Shown piece after piece: positions 1-4,988 of a stretch of 7,916 nucleotides of DNA. Source of the stretch: Ga0077527 sp964486865 (GTDB lineage Bacteria; Pseudomonadota; Gammaproteobacteria; Burkholderiales; SG8-41); contig CAZAOZ010000091.1 in NCBI GenBank assembly GCA_964486865.1, positions 1 through 7,916 of the forward strand, given 5' to 3'. How positions within the stretch are numbered: position 1 is the stretch's first letter; the number at the start of each line of letters is the position of its first letter. A program made the position numbers and the translations under genes. The notes under the pieces are model-generated. The model was not told the DNA's origin and ran no database searches. It worked only from the letters and a program-made list of their open reading frames with translations.

Positions 1-3
1 TAT

Positions 4-51
4 CCCCTCGCCCCGCTTGCGGGGAGAGGGTTAGGGAGAGGGGAATTGTGA
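4..51 (+). repeat. Palindromic intergenic repeat, copy A
   Basis: A hairpin with arms at 5-16 and 19-30 (CCCTC, one mismatch, CCCCGC, TT loop, then the complement) is followed by a purine-rich GGGTTAGGGAGAGGGG tail ending in ATTGTGA (45-51). The same arrangement occurs in the opposite orientation at 83-132, so this is one half of an inverted pair resembling the REP/BIME-type elements scattered between genes in many proteobacteria. It lies beyond the 3' end of fbpC. Whether it works in mRNA stabilisation or termination, or is simply a mobile palindromic element, cannot be told from one locus. Confidence 0.75.
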
Positions 52-82
52 AATAACATCATAATTATGTTTAAAAATCTAC

Positions 83-132
83 TCACAATCCCACCCTCTC
101 CCCAGCCCTCTCCCGCCCTGCGGGAGAGGGGG
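83..132 (-). repeat. Palindromic intergenic repeat, copy B (inverted)
   Basis: This is the mirror copy of the element at 4-51. TCACAAT (83-89) is followed by a pyrimidine-rich tail and a perfect 11-bp stem (106-116 pairing with 120-130) around a three-base CCT loop. The two copies enclose an AT-rich core that contains the 10-bp palindrome CATAATTATG (60-69). Copy B is the first structure met by transcription leaving fbpC (stop at 160-162). The strong stem could protect or end that transcript, although no clear U-tract follows it. Confidence 0.75.
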
Positions 133-159
133 CATGTTACTTTTGAATTAGAAATAAAA

Positions 160-1215
160 TTACGCGACGGGTTCGCGCGGGAACGCCACCAAGTGATCGA
201 GTTCGAGGCGGATGCCGATTTTCTCGCCGATGGCGTGGTTGTGGTGGCTGGGTACCAGCGAATACACCTGACCGCCGTCCGGCAACTGCAGCGTGTAGAG
301 AAACGCCGCGCCGCGGAAAGCCTTGTGCAGCACCTTGGCCTGCAGCGGGCTGGCGTCGTCGTGCAGCACGTCGTCGGGCCGCAGCAGCACATCGACCACG
401 GTGCCCGCGGGCCAGCCCGGCGCATGATCCGGCAGGAAGGTGCCGAGTTCGACGCGGATCTGCCCGTCGGCAAGCACCGTTCCCGGCAGGAACAGTCCGG
501 CGCCGATGAAATTGGCGGCATAACGCGTCCGCGGTTCATGGTACAGGCGGTAAGGAGTATCCCATTGCTCGATGCGGCCGTCTTTCATGATGCCGACCAT
601 GTCGGCAATGTTGAAGGCTTCGTTCTGGTCGTGCGTGACCAGCACCGCGGTAATTTTCTCGTGCTTGAGAATATCGCGCACCTCGACGCTCAGCCGCTCG
701 CGCATCTCGACGTCCAGATTGGAGAAGGGCTCATCCAGCAGCAGCAGTTGCGGACGCGGCGCCAGCGCGCGGGCCAGCGCCACGCGCTGCTGCTGGCCGC
801 CCGACAATTCCTGGGGATACTGGGCGCCGAGATCGGCGAGGCCGATCATGTTGAGTAATTCATGCACGCGCGCGTCGCGTTCGGCGGGCGTCGCATGGCG
901 CAGGCCGAAGGCAATGTTGCCGGCGACGGTCAGGTGCGGAAACAGCGCGTAGTCCTGAAACACCACGCCGATGCGCCGCTGTTCCGGCGGCACTGACACG
1001 CCTTTGGCGCTCATCACAACGCCGTCCAGCGCCACGGTGCCGCTGAGCACGGGTTCAAAGCCGGCAATGCAGCGCAGCACGGTGGTCTTGCCGCAGCCGC
1101 TGGCGCCCAGCAGGCAGGCGATCATGCCGGGCTCGACGGCAAAGCTGACGCCCTGCAGCACGGCGGTGTGCTCATAGGCGTGGGAGATGCCGGTAAAGTC
1201 GAGGCGGGCAGGCAT
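160..1215 (-). CDS. fbpC: Ferric iron ABC transporter, ATP-binding protein
   Basis: This cytoplasmic ATPase of a Fe(III) importer powers uptake through the FbpB permease. The predicted product has 351 residues, normal for the FbpC/PotA group. From the ATG at 1215, motifs run in order: Walker A GASGCGKT (37-44), Q-loop (Q87 in VFQDYALFPH), ABC signature LSGGQQQR (137-144), Walker B LLLLDEP with D161 and E162, the D-loop NLD, and the H-loop histidine near 195 (VTHD). The last hundred residues look like the regulatory TOBE/FbpC C-terminal region (NFIGAG, LLRPDDV). An in-frame TTG at 1239 would add eight residues, but the ATG starts directly before the first beta strand and sits 6 bp from a TATAAT, so it is preferred. 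No ribosome-binding site is visible. The gene is divergent from fbpB. Iron rather than another substrate is inferred from the FbpA type and the Fur boxes. Confidence 0.93.
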   Translation of the reverse strand: MPARLDFTGISHAYEHTAVLQGVSFAVEPGMIACLLGASGCGKTTVLRCIAGFEPVLSGTVALDGVVMSAKGVSVPPEQRRIGVVFQDYALFPHLTVAGNIAFGLRHATPAERDARVHELLNMIGLADLGAQYPQELSGGQQQRVALARALAPRPQLLLLDEPFSNLDVEMRERLSVEVRDILKHEKITAVLVTHDQNEAFNIADMVGIMKDGRIEQWDTPYRLYHEPRTRYAANFIGAGLFLPGTVLADGQIRVELGTFLPDHAPGWPAGTVVDVLLRPDDVLHDDASPLQAKVLHKAFRGAAFLYTLQLPDGGQVYSLVPSHHNHAIGEKIGIRLELDHLVAFPREPVA

Positions 1216-1250
1216 GCCGAAATTATAGCCGTTTTGCAACTGATAATGAT
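1215..1250 (-). promoter_or_regulatory. Candidate fbpC promoter with leaderless geometry
   Basis: On the minus strand a perfect -10 TATAAT (1222-1227) ends exactly 6 bp before the fbpC ATG, so +1 would fall on or next to the A of the start codon. The -35 position at 17-bp spacing (1245-1250, ATCATT) is a poor match and lies inside the Fur box. The promoter is back to back with the fbpB promoter, so one bound Fur dimer could cover both. The -10 is well supported by sequence; use of this promoter and a leaderless message are inferences. Confidence 0.45.
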
Positions 1251-1262
1251 TCTTGTTAGAAT
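1234..1262 (+). promoter_or_regulatory. Candidate sigma-70 promoter of fbpB
   Basis: TTGCAA (1234-1239) and TAGAAT (1257-1262) are separated by exactly 17 bp, giving four of six and five of six consensus matches. The spacer is almost entirely the Fur box at 1241-1255. Predicted transcription starts near 1269, leaving a leader of about 55 nt to the TTG at 1323 or 100 nt to the ATG at 1368. The layout matches the fbpA promoter at 4189-4217. Confidence 0.6.
1241..1255 (+). promoter_or_regulatory. Fur box between fbpC and fbpB
   Basis: TGATAATGATTCTTG matches the 7-1-7 Fur consensus TGATAATNATTATCA at 11 of its 14 defined positions, with a perfect left half. It occupies the spacer of the fbpB promoter and the -35 region of the candidate fbpC promoter. 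Iron-loaded Fur bound here would be expected to shut off both divergent genes when iron is plentiful. Confidence 0.65.
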
Positions 1263-1322
1263 TATTTCCTCAGTAATTTCCGTAACTTACGCCTACTGCG
1301 ACGCGCCTCCCGCCGGCCCACA

Positions 1323-3023
1323 TTGACCACCGCTACTCTGCCACAGTCCCCCGCAGCCATCGCCACCATGGCGCGTCCGGGGGCATCGCGCGTGCTGACC
1401 CTGTTTGCTGCAGGGTTGGCCGCGGTACTGGCGTTGCCGGTCGTGGTCGTGCTGTTCAACCTGCTGGTGCCGGCATCGGACACCTGGCGGCATCTGGCCT
1501 CGACAGTACTCGGCGACTACATCCGCAACTCGCTGTTGCTGATGCTGGGCGTCGCCTTTGGCGTCATCATCGGCGGCGTCACCACGGCATGGATCACCAC
1601 CATGTGCCGTTTTCCGGGACGGCGCATATTCGAGTGGGCGTTGCTGCTGCCGATGGCCGTGCCGGCGTACGTGATGGCCTACGCCTACACCGACTTGCTG
1701 CAGTTTGCCGGGCCGGTGCAATCGGCACTGCGTGAACTGACCGGATGGGGCGCGCAGGATTACTGGTTTCCCGACGTGCGCTCGCTGGGCGGCGCCATCA
1801 TCATGCTGTCGCTGGTGCTGTATCCGTACGTCTATCTGCTGGCGCGCGCCGCGTTCCTCGAACAATCCGACAGCATGCTCGAAGTCGCGCGGGTGTCCGG
1901 CTACGGGCCGTGGGGCACGTTCCGCAAGGTGGCGCTGCCGCTGGCGCGGCCGGGCATCGTCGCCGGCACTGCGCTGGCGCTGATGGAAACGCTGGCCGAT
2001 TACGGCACGGTCGCGTACTTCGGCGTGCAGACCTTTACCACGGGCATCTTCCGCGCGTGGTTTTCACTGGGCGACCATGCCGCGGCGGCGCAGCTGTCGG
2101 CGATCCTGCTCGGTTTCGTGTTTCTGGTGCTGCTGATCGAGCGCGTGAGCCGGCGGGGGGCCGGGTTCCATTCGGCTTCGCACCGCAAGCGCCTGCGCAA
2201 TGTCTATCGCCTGCGCGGCTGGCGCTCCGGCGCCGCCGTACTGTTCTGCGTGATGCCGCTGGTGTTCGGCTTTTTGCTGCCGGTGGGCATCATGCTCTAC
2301 ATGGCGCTGACTTCGGGCGATGCGCAATTCGGCGCGCGGTATCTGGCGCTGACGGGAAACACCGTGACGCTGGCGGCGGTGACGGCAACATTGGCGGTGT
2401 TGCTGGCGCTGGTCGTCGGTTACGCCGGGCGCGCATCGCCGACGCCGCTGGTAAGGGCGTCGAACCGGATTGCCGGGCTGGGTTACGCCGTGCCGGGCGC
2501 GGTGATCGCGGTGGGGGTATTGATTCCGGTGACGCGGCTCGATCATGTGCTGGCGGCGTGGATCGAGGCGGCGACCGGCGTGGCGCCGGGATTGATTCTC
2601 ACCGGCGGCATCGCCGCGCTGGTCTATGCCTATCTGGTACGCTTTTTTGCGGTGTCGCTGCAGGCCGTCGATGCCGGTCTGGCCAAGATCACGCCGTCGA
2701 TGGACGACGCGGCGCGCTCGCTGGGCTGCGGGCCTGGCGAGACGCTCACCCGCGTCCACGCGCCGCTGCTGTGGCGCAGCGCGCTGTCGGCGGGGTTGCT
2801 GGTGTTTGTCGATGTGATGAAGGAACTGCCGGCGACTTTTGTGATGCGGCCGTTCAATTTCGATACGCTGGCGGTGCAGGCCTACAACCTGGCGTCCGAC
2901 GAGCGCCTCACCGAAGCATCAACGGCAGCGCTGACCATCGTCGTGGTCGGTCTGCTGCCGCTGATTGTGCTGTCGCGGATGATCCTGCGGCCGGAACGCG
3001 GGCGCGCCCCGGATCAGGATTGA
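1323..3023 (+). CDS. fbpB: Ferric iron ABC transporter, fused permease
   Basis: This inner-membrane channel subunit passes Fe(III) from FbpA into the cytoplasm. The product has up to 566 residues and two homologous permease halves with about twelve membrane helices (first near residues 23-46, last near 535-557), typical of FbpB/SfuB-type fusions. Each half carries the EAA loop that contacts the ATPase: EVARVSGYGPWGTFRKVALP near 187-206 and DDAARSLGCGPGETLTRVHAP near 461-481. The start is uncertain. TTG at 1323 gives the longest plausible protein, while an in-frame ATG at 1368 would remove 15 residues and still precede the first helix; neither has a clear Shine-Dalgarno sequence. The reading frame is open back to 1260. 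The gene is divergent from fbpC and convergent with fbpA, an unusual arrangement because these three genes normally form one operon. A Fur-box promoter lies upstream. Confidence 0.92.
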   Translation: MTTATLPQSPAAIATMARPGASRVLTLFAAGLAAVLALPVVVVLFNLLVPASDTWRHLASTVLGDYIRNSLLLMLGVAFGVIIGGVTTAWITTMCRFPGRRIFEWALLLPMAVPAYVMAYAYTDLLQFAGPVQSALRELTGWGAQDYWFPDVRSLGGAIIMLSLVLYPYVYLLARAAFLEQSDSMLEVARVSGYGPWGTFRKVALPLARPGIVAGTALALMETLADYGTVAYFGVQTFTTGIFRAWFSLGDHAAAAQLSAILLGFVFLVLLIERVSRRGAGFHSASHRKRLRNVYRLRGWRSGAAVLFCVMPLVFGFLLPVGIMLYMALTSGDAQFGARYLALTGNTVTLAAVTATLAVLLALVVGYAGRASPTPLVRASNRIAGLGYAVPGAVIAVGVLIPVTRLDHVLAAWIEAATGVAPGLILTGGIAALVYAYLVRFFAVSLQAVDAGLAKITPSMDDAARSLGCGPGETLTRVHAPLLWRSALSAGLLVFVDVMKELPATFVMRPFNFDTLAVQAYNLASDERLTEASTAALTIVVVGLLPLIVLSRMILRPERGRAPDQD

Positions 3024-3037
3024 ACGTCGGGCGCCTT

Positions 3038-3111
3038 AAGAGGGCTTAGCCCGGAACTGCGCCGGGCGGCTTTAAAGAGGGCTTAGCCCGGAAACGCGCC
3101 GGGCGGCTTAT
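3038..3111. repeat. Two tandem 37-bp units between convergent genes
   Basis: Unit one (3038-3074) and unit two (3075-3111) share AAGAGGGCTTAGCCCGGAA and CGCCGGGCGGCTT, with differences mainly in the hairpin loop and at the unit end. The second unit contains the fbpA stop codon (TAA, read from 3110 to 3108), so the duplication abuts and defines the end of that gene. It lies within the 84 bp separating the fbpB and fbpA stop codons. Confidence 0.9.
3049..3104. terminator. Paired hairpins, possible bidirectional terminator
   Basis: Each 37-bp unit folds into GCCCGG / CCGGGC with a seven-base loop (3049-3067 and 3086-3104). The position between convergent fbpB and fbpA suits a bidirectional transcription stop. 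No proper U-tract follows on either strand, so intrinsic termination is uncertain. The hairpins could instead act as 3'-end stabilisers. Confidence 0.35.
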
Positions 3112-4124
3112 TTGAAACCGGCGCGGTCGAAAATTTTCTGCGCCAGCGGCTGGTTCTTTCCGAGCGCGCTGATGTTCAGCGTATCCATCTTGAAAGTGCC
3201 CAGCGAGGCCAGCGCCTTGTTGTTCAGCGGCGCGCTCCTGGCCACCGGCCATTCGTTGTTGCCGTCGGCAAAATAACCCTGCGCCTGATCACCGGCCAGG
3301 TATTCCAGGAACTGGATCGCCGCGTCGCGATTCCTGGCGTGCCTGACAACGCCGGCGCCCGAAACATTCATGTGGGTGCCGAAGCTTTTCTGGTTGGGCC
3401 AGACCAGGCCGATGGCGGCGATGATCTTGCGATCTTCGGGTTTGTCGGAGGCCAGCAGCCGCACATAATAGTAAGTGTTGGCGATGGCCACGCCGCATTC
3501 GCCGGCGGCCACGGCCTTGATCTGGTCGGTGTCGCCGCCCTTGGGGGCGCGCGCGAAATTGGCGACGACGCCGTGCGCCCATTGCTCGGCCTTCGCTTCG
3601 CCCCAGTGTTCGATCAGCGCGCTCATCAGCGACAGGTTGTACACATGACTGCCCGAGCGTGTGCAGACTTTGCCTTTTAATCTGGGATCGGCGAGGTCTT
3701 CGTAATTCTGCACATCGGCCGCTTTCATGGCGGCCTTGTTATAGACGATCACGCGCGCGCGCGCGGAGAAGCCGAACCACTGGTTGTTCGGCGCACGCAT
3801 GTGTTCGGGCAGGCGCGCGGCGAGTATTTTCGATTCGATCGGCTGGAACAGGCCCAGTTGCTCGGCGCGCCACAACCGTCCGGCATCGACGGTCACCAGC
3901 ACATCGGCGGGGGAGGCGGCGCCTTCATTGCGGAGACGCTCGATCAGCGGGTCCTCGCCGGCTTCGATGCGATTCAGCCTGATGCCGGTGGTTTTGGTGA
4001 AATTGTGGTACAGCGCCTCGTCAGTCTGGTAATGACGGGATGAGTACAAATTAAGCAGTTTGTCCTGGGCGAGAGCCGGTAGGGCGAGCAGCAGTACGAT
4101 CAGCGGCAGTGTGGCGATTTTCAT
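3108..4124 (-). CDS. fbpA: Periplasmic Fe(III)-binding protein of the ABC importer
   Basis: This is the periplasmic receptor that captures ferric iron and delivers it to FbpB/FbpC. The 338-residue precursor begins with a Sec signal peptide (hydrophobic core around 5-16, likely cleavage after ALA at 17-19). The mature start LLNLYSSRHY is typical of FbpA/FutA/IdiA proteins. Probable iron ligands are H31 and Y32 in SSRHY, Y162 in GSHVYN, and two of Y218-Y220 in NTYYYVR. The spacing of these tyrosines fits the tyrosine-rich class that binds iron without a synergistic anion (Campylobacter FbpA, cyanobacterial FutA) rather than the Haemophilus class. The ATG at 4124 is supported by the signal peptide, but no Shine-Dalgarno is evident. 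The gene has its own promoter with Fur boxes and is convergent with fbpB. FutA and idiA are alternative names for the same kind of protein. Confidence 0.93.
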   Translation of the reverse strand: MKIATLPLIVLLLALPALAQDKLLNLYSSRHYQTDEALYHNFTKTTGIRLNRIEAGEDPLIERLRNEGAASPADVLVTVDAGRLWRAEQLGLFQPIESKILAARLPEHMRAPNNQWFGFSARARVIVYNKAAMKAADVQNYEDLADPRLKGKVCTRSGSHVYNLSLMSALIEHWGEAKAEQWAHGVVANFARAPKGGDTDQIKAVAAGECGVAIANTYYYVRLLASDKPEDRKIIAAIGLVWPNQKSFGTHMNVSGAGVVRHARNRDAAIQFLEYLAGDQAQGYFADGNNEWPVARSAPLNNKALASLGTFKMDTLNISALGKNQPLAQKIFDRAGFK

Positions 4125-4188
4125 AATATATGTTTAAAAACAATAAATTAATGTTGATCATCGCGCCGGAAATGGCGTCTGGGTAAGC

Positions 4189-4217
4189 ATATTAACAAGA
4201 ATGGTTCTCAATATCAA
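4189..4217 (-). promoter_or_regulatory. fbpA sigma-70 promoter
   Basis: On the minus strand TTGATA (4212-4217) and TAATAT (4189-4194) are separated by exactly 17 bp. Predicted transcription starts near 4182, giving a leader of about 58 nt before the fbpA ATG. The spacer contains one Fur-like box and another lies immediately upstream of the -35, so both core elements would be blocked by Fur. The spacer agrees with the fbpB promoter spacer at 13 of 17 positions. Confidence 0.7.
4196..4210 (-). promoter_or_regulatory. Fur box 2 of fbpA (in promoter spacer)
   Basis: Minus-strand TGAGAACCATTCTTG fits the Fur 15-mer imperfectly, at 9 of 14 defined positions. It shares TGA-n-AA and ATTCTTG with the box at 1241-1255 and lies at the same place in its promoter. 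It also forms the left arm of a longer inverted repeat with box 1 (ATGGTTCTCA at 4201-4210 and TGAGAATCAT at 4218-4227, one mismatch). Confidence 0.5.
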
Positions 4218-4232
4218 TGAGAATCATTATTA
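4218..4232 (+). promoter_or_regulatory. Fur box 1 of fbpA (upstream of -35)
   Basis: TGAGAATCATTATTA matches 12 of the 14 defined positions of the 7-1-7 Fur consensus and abuts the fbpA -35 hexamer. Together with box 2 it could hold two Fur dimers across the promoter, a common arrangement for tightly iron-repressed genes. Confidence 0.75.
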
Positions 4233-4332
4233 TCTGAAAACCACGGATTCCCGCATCAGCACAGGCCGGATGCGCAGGGTAGCGCGCGTGCGAGGGGGTG
4301 CTGTTGATCAGGCGCAAATCCGGACGGATGAG

Positions 4333-4356
4333 CGCGCCGGACGATGGTCCAGCGCG
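4333..4356. terminator. Hairpin downstream of the NlpC/P60 gene
   Basis: CGCGC and GGAC pair with GTCC and GCGCG around a GATG loop, with one C/A mismatch between the two stem blocks. It lies 14 bp past the stop codon of the NlpC/P60 gene and before the fbpA promoter, so it could end that transcript. No U-tract follows, so this is a weak call. The rest of 4240-4369 shows nothing recognisable. Confidence 0.3.
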
Positions 4357-4369
4357 AACAGCGGTGCAG

Positions 4370-4870
4370 TCAGATCGGCAGGCGCCGCGCGCCGTTGTAG
4401 CGCGCTTGCCAGTAACTGTTCGTCATATCGACGATTTCAACCTGGCCGCCGCGGGCAGGCGCATGCACAAAACGCGATTCGCCGAGATAGATCCCGACGT
4501 GGGAGAACGGCCGGCGCAGCGTGTTGAAAAACACCAGGTCGCCGGGCTGCAGTTCGGATTTTTCGACGGTGGTGCCGGCGTGGCTGAACTGGCGCGCGTT
4601 GTAGGGCAGCAATTGCCCCGTGACCTGCGCATAGACATAGCGGATCAGGCCGCTGCAGTCGAAGCCTGATTCGGGCGAGGAGCCGCCCCAGCGGTAACGC
4701 ACGCCGATGAAACTCAGCGCGCGCAACACGATTTCCTGTGCCTGGCCGAGCATGGTATCGGTGGCTGCCGGCGCGGCTTCCGCCTGCGCCGGTGGCTGCC
4801 CGGGCTCGTTCGCCAGGGCGGGCAGCGGCAGCAAGGCCAGCATCAGGATGATGATCAGGCTTCGTCGCAT
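4370..4870 (-). CDS. Secreted NlpC/P60 family peptidoglycan endopeptidase
   Basis: This cysteine peptidase is predicted to cut peptide stems of peptidoglycan in the periplasm. The product has 166 residues. A signal peptide (RR, then a hydrophobic run to ALPLPALA, cleavage near residue 20) is followed by a short Pro/Ala-rich linker and a single NlpC/P60 domain from about 43 to the end. The catalytic residues are clear: C72 in GFDCSGL, H124 in SHVGIYLG and H136 in FVHAP. The frame is open far upstream, but the ATG at 4870 is chosen because the signal peptide starts there; an upstream ATG at 4939 would add 23 unlikely residues. No lipobox is seen, so it should be soluble and secreted (Spr-like catalytic domain, not a lipoprotein). 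The gene is divergent from the secretin-like gene. No Shine-Dalgarno is visible. Confidence 0.93.
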   Translation of the reverse strand: MRRSLIIILMLALLPLPALANEPGQPPAQAEAAPAATDTMLGQAQEIVLRALSFIGVRYRWGGSSPESGFDCSGLIRYVYAQVTGQLLPYNARQFSHAGTTVEKSELQPGDLVFFNTLRRPFSHVGIYLGESRFVHAPARGGQVEIVDMTNSYWQARYNGARRLPI

Positions 4871-4905
4871 GCGCGGACTGTAATCAATAACAGTATGATT
4901 GTAAA
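4870..4905 (-). promoter_or_regulatory. Candidate promoter of the NlpC/P60 gene
   Basis: Minus-strand TTTACA (4900-4905) and TACAGT (4877-4882) lie 17 bp apart, five of six and four of six consensus matches. The -10 ends 6 bp before the ATG, so +1 would fall at the start codon, the same leaderless geometry as fbpC. Support is by consensus matching only. Confidence 0.35.
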
Positions 4906-4988
4906 GGATAAATATCAGTGTTTGTGCGGTCTGCGCCATGCCGGTGAGCGGGGTAAACTGAACCCCTGAACCTGCCGTTACAGGCTTT

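Noticed and set aside
67..858. Long plus-strand open frame of 263 codons
   Set aside because: It lies antisense to fbpC, begins inside the palindromic repeats and has a shadow-type Arg/Gln/His-rich composition without a recognisable domain.
1745..3049. Plus-strand open frame of 434 codons overlapping fbpB
   Set aside because: Its Arg/Gly/Ala-rich low-complexity translation is a frame shadow of the GC-rich fbpB gene, whose own frame has clear membrane helices and EAA motifs.
3038..3111. Start of a CRISPR-like array
   Set aside because: There are only two directly abutting units with no spacers.
3752..3765. Alternating CG run that could form Z-DNA
   Set aside because: It simply encodes the SARARV stretch of FbpA in GC-rich codons and has no independent sign of function.
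4201..4527. Plus-strand open frame beginning at 4201
   Set aside because: Its first codons are the fbpA Fur boxes and its end runs antisense to the NlpC/P60 gene; the composition is not protein-like.
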